Source: Streptomyces bacillaris (lineage in GTDB: Bacteria; Actinomycetota; Actinomycetes; Streptomycetales; Streptomycetaceae). Taken from it: 64,000 bases of DNA. A model generated the notes under the pieces. The model was given only the letters and a program-made list of their open reading frames with translations, was not told where the DNA came from and did no database searches. This document shows, in pieces, positions 17,748-25,850 of this stretch. Made by a program: the position numbers and the translations under genes. Within the stretch, counting starts at the first letter, position 1. Each line of letters opens with the position of its first letter. The stretch lies in contig NZ_CP029378.1 of assembly GCF_003268675.1 (NCBI RefSeq), positions 5,580,001 through 5,644,000 on the forward strand. The letters run 5' to 3'.

Positions 17748-17764
17748 CCACATCACGCATGTGG
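17748..17764 (+). promoter_or_regulatory. Inverted repeat CCACAT-N5-ATGTGG upstream of the TerB-like gene
   Basis: Perfect 6-bp arms around CACGC, followed at once by a TAACAT that could be a -10 element. The position fits an operator for the gene starting at 17821. The binding protein is unknown. Confidence 0.4.
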
Positions 17765-17820
17765 CTAACATCACGTCCAACACACGGCAGTGTTGCCGGA
17801 GCGTTACGGAGGTGTGCGAC

Positions 17821-18525
17821 GTGCGGTCAGTCAAAGGACAACGCGCTCTGAGGCCGGTCCTCTGCGGCATCCGCACGGTCTGGGACGCCGTCGGCGACGG
17901 GGCCTTCTTCTGCCCCGGCTGCGGCGGCGACCGCAACTACCGCCGCCTCACCGGCCGCCGCCGGCTCACCGTCCTCGGCATCCCGCTGGCCCGCCGGGGC
18001 GAGACCGGGCCCGTCGTCGAGTGCGCCGCCTGCTGCGCCCGCTTCGCCCCCGACGCCCTGGACCACCCCACCACCACCCGGTTCTCCTCGATGCTCCGGG
18101 AGGCCGTCCACACCGTCACCCTGGCCGTCCTCGCGGCCGGCGGGACCACCTCCCGTACGGTCCTGGAGACCGCTGTCGGGGTCGTCCGCGACGCCGGGCT
18201 CGACGACTGCACCCAGGAGCAGCTGTACACCGTGGTGGAGGTCCTCGCCGCCGACGCCGGGTTCGGCACCGCGGCCGACCCGACGGCCGAGGCGTGCGGC
18301 CCGGCCCTCGCCATCGAGCTGCACGAGGTGCTGGCCCCGCTCGCCCCGCACCTGGCCACCGCCGGCCGTGAGTCGGTGCTGCTCCAGGGGGCCCGGATCG
18401 CGCTGGCCGACGGGCCCTACAGCCCGGCCGAGCGCGAGGTCCTGACGACGGTGGGCGGCGCCCTGCGGCTCCCGGCCGCCGACACCGCCCGCCTGCTGGC
18501 CGCGGCGGCCCGTACGCCCTCGTAG
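17821..18525 (+). CDS. TerB-like (tellurite-resistance fold) protein with N-terminal zinc ribbon
   Basis: 234 residues. The N-terminal 60 residues carry two CxxC pairs (CPGCGG and CAACCA), a likely zinc ribbon. The rest is an all-helical TerB/DjlA-N-like module seen in LLQGARIALADGPYSPAEREVL, written here only as its two halves LLQGARIALADG and PYSPAEREVL. TerB-fold proteins are stress- or membrane-associated; no activity is known for this type. GTG 17821 has GGAGG eight bases upstream, which decides the start. It lies alone between leuA and recO. Confidence 0.75.
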   Translation: MRSVKGQRALRPVLCGIRTVWDAVGDGAFFCPGCGGDRNYRRLTGRRRLTVLGIPLARRGETGPVVECAACCARFAPDALDHPTTTRFSSMLREAVHTVTLAVLAAGGTTSRTVLETAVGVVRDAGLDDCTQEQLYTVVEVLAADAGFGTAADPTAEACGPALAIELHEVLAPLAPHLATAGRESVLLQGARIALADGPYSPAEREVLTTVGGALRLPAADTARLLAAAARTPS

Positions 18526-18566
18526 GAAGCGCCCACGGCCGTCCGGATGTGGGCGACAATGGGCCC

Positions 18567-19313
18567 ATGAGCTTGTTCCGGGACGACGGCATCGTGCTGC
18601 GTACGCAGAAACTGGGCGAGGCCGACCGGATCATCACGATCCTCACCCGCGGCCACGGCCGGGTCCGCGCCGTCGCCCGGGGGGTGCGCCGCACCAAGTC
18701 CAAGTTCGGTGCCCGGCTGGAGCCGTTCTCCCATGTCGACGTGCAGTTCTTCGCGCGCGGCAGCGAGCTGGTCGGCCGGGGGCTGCCGCTCTGCACCCAG
18801 AGCGAGACGATCGCCCCGTACGGCGGCGGGATCGTCGCGGACTACGCCCGCTACACGGCGGGCACCGCGATGCTGGAGACCGCCGAGCGGTTCACCGACC
18901 ACGAGGGCGAACCGGCCGTCCAGCAGTACCTGCTCCTCGTCGGCGGCCTGCGCACCCTCGCCCGGGGCGAGCACGCGCCCCATCTGATCCTGGACGCGTT
19001 CCTGCTGCGCTCACTGGCGGTCAACGGGTACGCGCCGAGCTTCGAGGACTGCGCGAAGTGCGGGATGCCGGGGCCCAACCGGTTCTTCTCCGTCGCGGCG
19101 GGGGGCGTCATATGCGGTGACTGCCGGGTCCCCGGCAGCGTCGTACCCTCGGCACAGGCCCTCGAACTGCTGAGCGCACTGCTCAGCGGCGACTGGGCGA
19201 CGGCGGACGCCTGCGAGGCCCGTCATGTCAGGGAGGGGAGCGGGCTGGTGTCCGCCTATCTGCACTGGCATCTGGAGCGCGGCCTGCGCTCGCTGCGGTA
19301 CGTGGAGAAGTGA
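18567..19313 (+). CDS. recO: DNA repair protein RecO
   Basis: Recombination mediator that loads RecA on SSB-coated gaps with RecF/RecR. 248 residues. An N-terminal OB-fold begins LFRDDGIVLRTQKLGEADRI, split at VLRT, with the SKFGARLEPFSHVDVQ strand. The zinc finger of the C-terminal helical domain is CAKCGMPG plus CGDC. ATG 18567 lies six bases after GACAAT, so the message is probably leaderless. uppS follows after 73 bases. Confidence 0.94.
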   Translation: MSLFRDDGIVLRTQKLGEADRIITILTRGHGRVRAVARGVRRTKSKFGARLEPFSHVDVQFFARGSELVGRGLPLCTQSETIAPYGGGIVADYARYTAGTAMLETAERFTDHEGEPAVQQYLLLVGGLRTLARGEHAPHLILDAFLLRSLAVNGYAPSFEDCAKCGMPGPNRFFSVAAGGVICGDCRVPGSVVPSAQALELLSALLSGDWATADACEARHVREGSGLVSAYLHWHLERGLRSLRYVEK

Positions 19314-19386
19314 CGCGGGCCCCAAGCGCGCCCCAGGGAGCGCGACGCGTTACGTGAAGAAGTGACACAGGGAGACTGAGAAGCTC

Positions 19387-20202
19387 ATGGCAGTACGCGG
19401 GATCCTCGGCGGCCGAAACCGGCGCACGTACAAGACCCCCGAGCCGCACCCCTCGGGCGCGGTGCCGCCGAAGATCCCCGGCGAGCTGGTGCCCCAGCAC
19501 GTCGCCGTCGTGATGGACGGCAACGGCCGCTGGGCCAAGGAGCGGGGGCTGCCCCGCACCGAGGGCCACAAGGTCGGTGAGGGCGTCGTCATGGACGTCC
19601 TCAAGGGGTGCATCGAGATGGGCGTCAAGAACCTCTCGCTCTACGCCTTCTCCACGGAGAACTGGAAGCGGTCCCCGGAGGAGGTGAAGTTCCTGATGAA
19701 CTTCAACCGGGACGTGATCCGCCGCCGCCGCGACGAGATGGACGAACTCGGCATCCGGATCCGCTGGGTGGGCCGCATGCCCAAGCTGTGGAAGTCCGTC
19801 GTCCAGGAGCTCCAGGTCGCCCAGGAGCAGACCAAGGACAACGACAGGATGACGCTGTACTTCTGCGTCAACTACGGCGGCCGCGCCGAGATCGCGGACG
19901 CGGCGCAGCGCATCGCCCAGGACGTGGCGGCCGGGAGGCTGGACCCGTCGAAGGTCAACGAGAAGACGTTCCAGAAGTACATCTACTACCCGGACATGCC
20001 GGACGTGGACCTCTTCGTGCGCCCCAGCGGCGAGCAGCGCACCTCGAACTACCTGATCTGGCAGAGCGCGTACGCGGAGATGGTCTTCCAGGACGTTCTG
20101 TGGCCGGATTTCGACCGCCGGGACCTGTGGCGTGCCTGCCTGGAGTACGCCCAGCGCGACCGCCGCTTCGGCGGGGCGGAGGAGGCGGAAGCCGCCAAGT
20201 GA
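19387..20202 (+). CDS. uppS: Isoprenyl transferase / undecaprenyl diphosphate synthase
   Basis: cis-Prenyltransferase that makes the C55 lipid carrier for cell-wall synthesis. 271 residues. Visible signatures: HVAVVMDGNGRWAKERGLPR, given here as VVMDGNGRW with the catalytic Asp, GHKVGE, the YAFSTENWKR segment, and RPSGEQRTSNYLIWQ in the C-terminal part. The first ~30 residues are basic, as in Streptomyces homologues. The GGGAGA site just upstream fits ATG 19387. It is in line with recO and precedes a bidirectional terminator. Confidence 0.95.
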   Translation: MAVRGILGGRNRRTYKTPEPHPSGAVPPKIPGELVPQHVAVVMDGNGRWAKERGLPRTEGHKVGEGVVMDVLKGCIEMGVKNLSLYAFSTENWKRSPEEVKFLMNFNRDVIRRRRDEMDELGIRIRWVGRMPKLWKSVVQELQVAQEQTKDNDRMTLYFCVNYGGRAEIADAAQRIAQDVAAGRLDPSKVNEKTFQKYIYYPDMPDVDLFVRPSGEQRTSNYLIWQSAYAEMVFQDVLWPDFDRRDLWRACLEYAQRDRRFGGAEEAEAAK

Positions 20203-20229
20203 GGACGGCGGAGAAGTGAGGACGGCGAA

Positions 20230-20266
20230 GGGGCGGGCCCGGTGCTTCGTGCACCGGGCCCGCCCC
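20230..20266. terminator. Bidirectional terminator between uppS and zur
   Basis: 16-bp perfect inverted repeat (20230-20245 / 20251-20266) with loop TTCGT between two convergent genes. It would serve both. Confidence 0.85.
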
Positions 20267-20279
20267 TTCCGTACGTCCG

Positions 20280-20714
20280 TTACGCCTTCTTCTCGGCGCA
20301 CTCCGCACAGGTGCCGAAGATCTCGACGGTGTGCGCGACGTTGACGTAGCCGTGCTGGGCGGCGATCGTCTCGGCCCACTGCTCGACGGCCGGGCCCTCC
20401 ACCTCCACGGCCTTGCCGCAGAGCCGGCAGACCAGGTGATGGTGGTGGCTGTCGGTCGAGCACCGCCGGTAGACGGCCTCGCCCTCGGTGGTGCGCAGGA
20501 CGTCGACCTCGCCCGCGTCGGCGAGGGACTGCAGGGTCCGGTAGACCGTCGTGAGGCCCACGGAGTCGCCGCGGTGCTTGAGGACGTCGTGCAGCTCCTG
20601 GGCGCTGCGGAACTCGTCGACCTCGTCGAGGGCCGCCGCCACCGCCGCCCGCTGCCGGGTGGACCGGCCGCGTACCGGCGCTGCGTTCGTGCCACTGATC
20701 GGCGCCGTGGCCAC
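20280..20714 (-). CDS. zur: Zinc uptake regulator Zur (Fur family)
   Basis: Zinc-sensing repressor of zinc import. 144 residues. The winged helix is at about 20-85 (AQELHDVLKH, VGLTTVYRTLQSLADAGEV). The metal-binding/dimer domain has HHHHLVCRLCG and FGTCAEC, giving the structural Cys4 zinc plus His-rich regulatory ligands. Its identity as Zur rather than Fur rests on the HHHHLVC pattern and the znu genes directly upstream on the same strand. GTG 20714 is chosen for the GAGGAGG site six bases upstream; longer in-frame starts lack one. Confidence 0.94.
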   Translation of the reverse strand: MATAPISGTNAAPVRGRSTRQRAAVAAALDEVDEFRSAQELHDVLKHRGDSVGLTTVYRTLQSLADAGEVDVLRTTEGEAVYRRCSTDSHHHHLVCRLCGKAVEVEGPAVEQWAETIAAQHGYVNVAHTVEIFGTCAECAEKKA

Positions 20715-20819
20715 AGGTGCCTCCTCGTGTCGCCCGTACATGTGTCGGGCCATTGTGCCAGCCCGCCCGGGCGCCGCACTCAAACGCGCACGTCACTCGG
20801 CCACACGTACCTGCGGACG

Positions 20820-20863
20820 GTCATACGCGCACGTCGTACGGGTGCGTCATACGCGGACGTCGT
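20820..20863. repeat. 18-bp direct repeat between zur and znuB
   Basis: GTCATACGCG(C/G)ACGTCGT at 20820-20837 and 20846-20863, one mismatch. The second copy covers the znuB stop codon. Possibly a local duplication; function unknown. Confidence 0.6.
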
Positions 20864-21746
20864 CCGCGCCCCGGCGGGCCGCCGGTACTTCCAGGGTGCA
20901 CTCCGCACCCTTCGTCTCGCTCGCCCGGGCGCGCCTGCGGGCGAGCGGAGCCGCGAGCGCGGTCAGCGCGACGAACACCGCGATGGCCAGCAGCACGATC
21001 GTCGCGCCGGGCGGGACGTCCTGGTAGTACGAGGTCACGGTGCCGGTCAGGGTCACCGCCGTACCGATCACCACGGAGAGCACGAACGTCACCCGGAAGG
21101 ACTTGGTGATCTGCTGCGCCGCCGCCACCGGCACCACCATCAGCGCGCTGACCAGCAGCAGCCCCACGACCCGCATCGCGACGGTCACCGTCACCGCGGC
21201 CGTCACCGCGACCAGCAGGTTCAGCACCCGCACCGGCAGCCCGGTGACCCGGGCGAACTCCTCGTCCTGGCTGACCGCGAACAGCTGCCGCCGCAGCCCG
21301 ACCGTGACCAGCACCACGAAGGCGGCCAGCACGGCGATGGCGATGACGTCCGACTCGGAGACGGTGGAGAGCGAGCCGAAGAGGTACGAGGTCAGATTGG
21401 CGTTGGAGCCGGTGTCGGAGAGGTTGATCAGCATGACGCCGCCCGCCATGCCCCCGTAGAAGAGCATCGCCAGGGCGAGGTCGCCGCGTGTGTGCCCGTA
21501 CCAGCGGATCAGCTCCATGGTGACCGCACCGGCCACGGCGACGGCGGTGGCCATCCAGATGGGGCTGGTGGAGAGCAGGAAGCCGAGGCCGACGCCGGTC
21601 ATCGCGATATGGCCGATGCCGTCGCCCATCAGGGCCTGCCGTCGCTGGACCAGGTAGATGCCGATGGCGGGCGCGGTGATGCCGACCAGCACGGCCGCGA
21701 TGAGCGCCCGCTGCATGAAGGGAGGGTTCAGGAATTCGAACAGCAT
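20847..21746 (-). CDS. znuB: Zinc ABC transporter permease ZnuB
   Basis: Inner-membrane subunit of the ZnuABC high-affinity zinc importer (ABC-3 family). 299 residues with about eight to nine hydrophobic helices. The conserved cytoplasmic stretch GDGIGHIAMTGVGLG (ATPase-coupling) is near residue 42-56. The start codon shares one base with the znuC stop, so the two are coupled. The final ~30 residues are polar and end with ADDVRV within a direct repeat. Confidence 0.93.
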   Translation of the reverse strand: MLFEFLNPPFMQRALIAAVLVGITAPAIGIYLVQRRQALMGDGIGHIAMTGVGLGFLLSTSPIWMATAVAVAGAVTMELIRWYGHTRGDLALAMLFYGGMAGGVMLINLSDTGSNANLTSYLFGSLSTVSESDVIAIAVLAAFVVLVTVGLRRQLFAVSQDEEFARVTGLPVRVLNLLVAVTAAVTVTVAMRVVGLLLVSALMVVPVAAAQQITKSFRVTFVLSVVIGTAVTLTGTVTSYYQDVPPGATIVLLAIAVFVALTALAAPLARRRARASETKGAECTLEVPAARRGADDVRV

Positions 21747-22531
21747 CAGGTCAGCAGTCCCGTCCGTACGGGCTCGGCGGCCGCGTGGGGGTGTACGTGG
21801 TCGTGGCCGGGCAGGGCGTGCTGGCCCAGCGCCTCCGGCGGCGGGCCGTCGTGGGTGACGCAGCCGTCGCGCAGGACGACGGCCCGGTCGATCAGCGGCT
21901 CCAGCGGCCCCAGCTCGTGCAGGACCAGGAGCACCGAGGTGCCCAGCGCCACCTGCTCGCGCAGCGTCGCCGCCAGGATCGCCTGGCTGGCCAGGTCCAC
22001 CCCGGCCATCGGCTCGTCCATGATCAGCAGCTCCGGCTCGGCGGCCAGGGCGCGGGCGATCAGGACCCGCTGGTGCTGGCCGCCCGACAGGGCGCTCACG
22101 GAGTCCTTGGCGCGGTCGGCCAGGCCCACCAGCTCGATGGCCCGCTCCACGGCCGCCCGGTCCGCCTTCCCCGGCCACCGCAGCTTCGTACGGGCCAGCC
22201 GGCCGGAGGCGACGACCTCGCGGATCGTGGCGGGCACCCCGCCGGCAGCCGTGGTGCGCTGCGGTACGTAACCGATGCGGCCCCACTGGCGGAAACGCCG
22301 CAGCTCGGTGCCGAACAGCTCGACGGTGCCGCCGGTCAGCGGGACCTGGCCGATCGCGGACCGTACGGCGGTGGACTTGCCGGACCCGTTGGCGCCGAGC
22401 AGGGCGACGACCTCGCCGCGCCGCACGGTGAGGTCCACCCCGCGCAGCACGGGGCGCGCGCCGAGCGTGGCCGTGGCGCCGCGCAGGCTGACGACGGCCT
22501 CGCGGTTGGTGGTGCTCTCACGCTCCGGCAT
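21746..22531 (-). CDS. znuC: Zinc ABC transporter ATPase ZnuC
   Basis: ATP-binding subunit, about 261 residues. Walker A GANGSGKST, signature LSGGQHQR, Walker B LLIMDEPMAGVD, then the switch His in LVLHE. The C-terminus is His-rich (GHDHVHPHA), as in many zinc ATPases. ATG 22531 has a perfect GGAGG six bases upstream. An upstream GTG at 22609 overlaps the znuA stop but would add a low-complexity Thr/Arg stretch from a repeated GGGTGGTGC-type sequence (22565-22605), so it is not preferred. Confidence 0.92.
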   Translation of the reverse strand: MPERESTTNREAVVSLRGATATLGARPVLRGVDLTVRRGEVVALLGANGSGKSTAVRSAIGQVPLTGGTVELFGTELRRFRQWGRIGYVPQRTTAAGGVPATIREVVASGRLARTKLRWPGKADRAAVERAIELVGLADRAKDSVSALSGGQHQRVLIARALAAEPELLIMDEPMAGVDLASQAILAATLREQVALGTSVLLVLHELGPLEPLIDRAVVLRDGCVTHDGPPPEALGQHALPGHDHVHPHAAAEPVRTGLLT

Positions 22532-22605
22532 GAGTGCCTCCGATCCGACGGTCGTACGAGTGAAACGGGTGGTGCGGGTGATGCGGGTGGTATCGGCGGT
22601 GCGGG

Positions 22606-23655
22606 TCACTTCGCGCCGAGTGCCTTCTGCAGCGCGGCGAGGTTGGACTCCATGACCTCGATGTAGTCAGCGCCCTTGGACTTCTCCGTGATTCCCTCCA
22701 GCGGGTCCAGGACGTCGGTCTTCAGCCCGGTGTCCTTCGCGAGGGTCTTCGCGGTCCTGTCGCTGGCGAGCGTCTCGAAGAAGACCGTGGTGGCCTTCTC
22801 CTTCTCCGCGATGGTGTGCAGCTCCTGGATCCGGGCCGGGGTCGGCTCGGCCTCCGGGTCGATGCCCGCGATGCCCTGCTGGGTGAGCCCGTAGCGCTCG
22901 GCGAGGTAGCCGAAGGCGGAGTGGGTGGTGATGAAGGTCTTGGTGGCGGTGTTCTTCAGCCCGCTCTCGTAGGCCTTGTTCAGCTTGTCCAGCTCGGCGA
23001 CGAGGGCCTCGGTGTTCTTCTTGTAGTCGGCCGCGTGGTCCGGGTCGGCCTTCTCCAGGGACTTGCCGACGCCCTGGGCGACCTCGGCGTACTTCACCGG
23101 GTCCAGCCAGATGTGCGGGTCGGCGCCGCCGTCCTGGCCGTGGTTGTGGCCGTCGTCCTCGGAGTGCTCCTCGTGGCCTTCCTCGCCCTCGTGACCGTGC
23201 TCGTCCTCGTGGCCGTGGCCCTCTTCGCCCTCATGGCCGTGGTCGTGGCCGCTGACCTCGGCTCCGTGGTTCTCCAGCGTGGTGAGGGTCGCGGCGTCGA
23301 CGGTGTTCTTCACACCGGACTGCTTGATCGCGTCGTCCACGGCGGGCTGGATGCCCTTGAGGTACAGCACGTAGTCGGAGTTGCTGATCGAGCCGATCTG
23401 GCGCGGGGTGAGCTCCAGGTCGTGCGGCTCGACGCCCGGCTTGGTGAGGCTGGTGACCGCGACGTGCTCGCCGCCGATCCGCTCGGCCAGGAACTGCATC
23501 GGGTAGAAGGACGCCGTCACCTTCAGCTTGTCACCGCCGCCGCTTCCGTTGCCCCCGTCGGCGGCGTCGGAGGTGGAGCAGGCCGAGAGAGCGGTCAGAC
23601 CGAGGACGACTGCTCCGGCGACGGCGGTGGTGGGTATGAGGCGACGTACGTTCAT
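22606..23655 (-). CDS. znuA: Zinc ABC transporter substrate-binding lipoprotein ZnuA
   Basis: Extracellular zinc-binding lipoprotein feeding ZnuBC, about 349 residues. Signal peptide with lipobox LSAC near residue 25. A very His/Glu/Asp-rich loop (about 130-165, many GHEH/GHD units) lies between the two lobes, and DPHIWLDPVKYAEV with metal-ligand His follows. ATG 23655 is proposed as a leaderless start: a TTGACA / TGAAAA promoter places transcription at about this base, and no ribosome-binding site is seen for it or for the in-frame TTG 23673 or ATG 23664. Two Zur boxes overlap this promoter. Confidence 0.92.
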   Translation of the reverse strand: MNVRRLIPTTAVAGAVVLGLTALSACSTSDAADGGNGSGGGDKLKVTASFYPMQFLAERIGGEHVAVTSLTKPGVEPHDLELTPRQIGSISNSDYVLYLKGIQPAVDDAIKQSGVKNTVDAATLTTLENHGAEVSGHDHGHEGEEGHGHEDEHGHEGEEGHEEHSEDDGHNHGQDGGADPHIWLDPVKYAEVAQGVGKSLEKADPDHAADYKKNTEALVAELDKLNKAYESGLKNTATKTFITTHSAFGYLAERYGLTQQGIAGIDPEAEPTPARIQELHTIAEKEKATTVFFETLASDRTAKTLAKDTGLKTDVLDPLEGITEKSKGADYIEVMESNLAALQKALGAK

Positions 23656-23669
23656 GACAGTCATTTTCA
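23655..23669 (-). promoter_or_regulatory. Zur box 1 over the znuA start
   Basis: On the - strand TGAAAATGACTGTCA, 13 of 15 matches to the Streptomyces Zur-box pattern TGAAAATGATTTTCA as remembered. It overlaps the -10 region and the znuA ATG. Confidence 0.75.
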
Positions 23670-23676
23670 ACAAAAC

Positions 23677-23692
23677 TGGAAACGATTGTCAA
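23677..23692 (-). promoter_or_regulatory. Zur box 2 over the znuA -35 region
   Basis: TGGAAACGATTGTCA on the + strand (23677-23691), 12 of 15 matches to the Zur pattern. It overlaps TTGACA (plus-strand TGTCAA, 23687-23692). Zur bound with zinc at both boxes would block RNA polymerase. Confidence 0.65.
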
Positions 23693-23832
23693 CAAGGATG
23701 ATGAGATGCCCGGAAGATCACATAGGGGAGTCGCCCGGGTTCCGCGCACCGCCACCGATTTGATCCGGGGGGTGCGCGCGCCGGTAATCTGGCCCCTTCG
23801 CCCGTTCGTCATCGTCGTATGAAGAGAGCACC

Positions 23833-25215
23833 GTGGCCGCCGACAAGATCGACACCATCGTCAGCCTGAGCAAGCGCCGTGGCTTCGTCTACCCCTGCAG
23901 CGAGATCTACGGCGGTCAGCGTGCCGCCTGGGACTACGGGCCGCTGGGCGTCGAGATGAAGGAGAACCTGAAGCGCCAGTGGTGGCGCTACATGGTCACC
24001 GCGCGCGAGGACGTGGTCGGTATCGACTCGTCGGTCATCCTGGCCCCCGAGGTCTGGGTCGCCTCCGGCCATGTCGCCACCTTCTCGGACCCGCTGACCG
24101 AGTGCACCTCCTGTCACAAGCGCTACCGCGCGGACCACCTGGAGGAGGCGTACGAGGACAAGCACGGCAAGCCCCCGGTCAACGGCCTCGCCGACCTCAA
24201 CTGCCCCAACTGCGGCAACAAGGGCACCTTCACCGAGCCCAAGCAGTTCTCGGGTCTGCTCTCCACCCACCTCGGCCCGACCCAGGACTCCGGCTCGGTC
24301 GCCTACCTGCGCCCCGAGACCGCCCAGGGCATCTTCACCAACTTCGGCCAGGTGCAGCAGACTTCGCGCAAGAAGCCGCCGTTCGGCATCGCGCAGATGG
24401 GGAAGTCCTTCCGGAACGAGATCACTCCGGGCAACTTCATCTTCCGGACCCGTGAGTTCGAGCAGATGGAGATGGAGTTCTTCGTCAAGCCGGGCGAGGA
24501 CGAGGAGTGGCAGCAGTACTGGATGGACCAGCGCTGGAACTGGTACACGGACCTCGGCATGCGCGAGGAGAACATGCGCTGGTTCGAGCACCCGAAGGAG
24601 AAGCTCTCCCACTACTCCAAGCGCACCGCCGACATCGAGTACCGCTTCCGCTTCGGCGGCAGCGAGTGGGGCGAGCTGGAGGGCGTGGCCAACCGCACCG
24701 ACTACGACCTCAAGGCGCACTCCGAGGCCTCGGGCACCGACCTGGTCTACTACGACCAGGAGGCCAACGAGCGCTGGACGCCGTACGTCATCGAGCCGGC
24801 GGCCGGTGTCGGCCGCGCGATGCTGGCGTTCCTCCTCGACGCCTACGTCGAGGACGAGGCCCCCAACGCCAAGGGCGTCATGGAGAAGCGCACCGTGATG
24901 CGCCTCGACCACCGCCTCGCCCCGGTCAAGGTCGCGGTCCTGCCGCTCTCCCGCAACCCGCAGCTCTCCCCGAAGGCCAAGGGCCTCGCCGCGGACCTGC
25001 GCAAGAACTGGAACATCGAGTTCGACGACGCGGGCGCCATCGGCCGCCGCTACCGCCGCCAGGACGAGATCGGCACCCCGTTCTGCGTCACCGTCGACTT
25101 CGACACCCTCGACGACAACGCGGTGACCGTGCGCGAGCGCGACACGATGAAGCAGGAGCGCGTCTCCCTGGACCAGATCCAGGCGTACCTCGGCGCCCGT
25201 CTGCTCGGCTGCTGA
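23833..25215 (+). CDS. glyS: Glycyl-tRNA synthetase (class II, alpha2 type)
   Basis: Charges tRNA-Gly. 460 residues, the single-chain eukaryote-like form usual in actinobacteria. Class II motif 2 is FRNEITPGNFIFRTREF, quoted as FRNEITPG, and motif 3 ends GVGRAMLAFLLDAY, followed by the anticodon-binding domain (APVKVAVLPL). An inserted zinc-type region has CTSCHKRYR and CPNCGNKG. GTG start with GAAGAGAG nearby. It is divergent from znuA, with 177 bases between the two starts. Confidence 0.96.
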   Translation: MAADKIDTIVSLSKRRGFVYPCSEIYGGQRAAWDYGPLGVEMKENLKRQWWRYMVTAREDVVGIDSSVILAPEVWVASGHVATFSDPLTECTSCHKRYRADHLEEAYEDKHGKPPVNGLADLNCPNCGNKGTFTEPKQFSGLLSTHLGPTQDSGSVAYLRPETAQGIFTNFGQVQQTSRKKPPFGIAQMGKSFRNEITPGNFIFRTREFEQMEMEFFVKPGEDEEWQQYWMDQRWNWYTDLGMREENMRWFEHPKEKLSHYSKRTADIEYRFRFGGSEWGELEGVANRTDYDLKAHSEASGTDLVYYDQEANERWTPYVIEPAAGVGRAMLAFLLDAYVEDEAPNAKGVMEKRTVMRLDHRLAPVKVAVLPLSRNPQLSPKAKGLAADLRKNWNIEFDDAGAIGRRYRRQDEIGTPFCVTVDFDTLDDNAVTVRERDTMKQERVSLDQIQAYLGARLLGC

Positions 25216-25247
25216 CGCGTCCGTACGCTCCTTCCGTACGTGTGAGG

Positions 25248-25290
25248 GGTGAGGCCCCCGGTTCCGCTCGGCGGAGCCGGGGGCCTCACC
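25248..25290 (+). terminator. Terminator after glyS
   Basis: 14-bp perfect stem (25248-25261 / 25277-25290) with an inner CCGC/GCGG stem, 33 bases after the glyS stop. Confidence 0.8.
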
Positions 25291-25366
25291 CGTTCCGGCC
25301 GGGCGCGGCCGCCGACGGCCGGAAAACCTGGTGCGGCGCGCTCCGGGAGCGGGGTACGGTTTCCGT

Positions 25367-25396
25367 ATGTCTTCGTTCTTCCAGATCTACGAGTGA
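25367..25396 (+). CDS. Possible leaderless mini-ORF (9 residues)
   Basis: ATG TCT TCG TTC TTC CAG ATC TAC GAG TGA reads MSSFFQIYE. A TACGGT hexamer ends six bases before the ATG, the geometry of a Streptomyces leaderless transcript, while no ribosome-binding site is present. It is 100 bases upstream of the DUF6243 gene. It could be a 5'-leader peptide or chance. Confidence 0.3.
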   Translation: MSSFFQIYE

Positions 25397-25496
25397 GAGC
25401 GCGGCGGGTGAGTCCACCCCGCCGCCCCCGGGACCGCCACGACCGGTCCCGATCACCTTTCGCTGATTCACTTCTCACCCCGAACGGGAGAACGCC

Positions 25497-25721
25497 ATGG
25501 CCAAGGGCCGCAACAACCTCCTCGGCGTCGGCGGGCAGCGCAAGAAGCTGTCCCGCGCCGACCAGCAGGGCGCGGGCACCGCGCGCGTTGCCGACCGCAA
25601 GGTCGCCGAGGACAAGAAGCAGGAGCTGGTCCGCAAGATGCGCGAGCGCGCCGAGGCCCAGACGGCCACGACCGCCGAGGAGTCCGGGCAGTCCGGGCAG
25701 GGCGCTCCCGCGCAGAGCTGA
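25497..25721 (+). CDS. DUF6243 family small basic protein
   Basis: 74 residues starting MAKGRNNLLGVGGQRKKLSR, a highly conserved Streptomyces small protein of unknown role, strongly basic and predicted helical (RKVAEDKKQELVRKMRER), with a Gln/Ser-rich tail. A GGGAG site lies about seven bases before the ATG. It is isolated between two strong terminators, so it has its own short transcript. The Lys/Arg density suggests nucleic-acid contact, but that is inference only. Confidence 0.85.
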   Translation: MAKGRNNLLGVGGQRKKLSRADQQGAGTARVADRKVAEDKKQELVRKMRERAEAQTATTAEESGQSGQGAPAQS

Positions 25722-25746
25722 CACCTGAGCAGTACGCCGTACGGCG

Positions 25747-25778
25747 GTGGGCCCGGATCATCCGTGATCCGGGCCCAC
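25747..25778 (+). terminator. Terminator after the DUF6243 gene
   Basis: 14-bp perfect stem (25747-25760 / 25765-25778), TCCG loop, followed by a T-rich stretch TGTTCTGTTCC. Confidence 0.85.
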
Positions 25779-25850
25779 TGTTCTGTTCCGGCCGCCCGAG
25801 GCGTCGGAGATGTCGGGCTCCATCTTCTCTGCCCTTCTCCGTCACGGGAG

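Noticed and set aside
20331..22271. Long + strand frame opposite zur-znuB-znuC
   Set aside because: Antisense shadow; the - strand carries complete zinc transporter genes.
22532..22609. 26-residue extension of ZnuC from GTG 22609
   Set aside because: Encoded by a simple repeat; ATG 22531 has an ideal ribosome-binding site.
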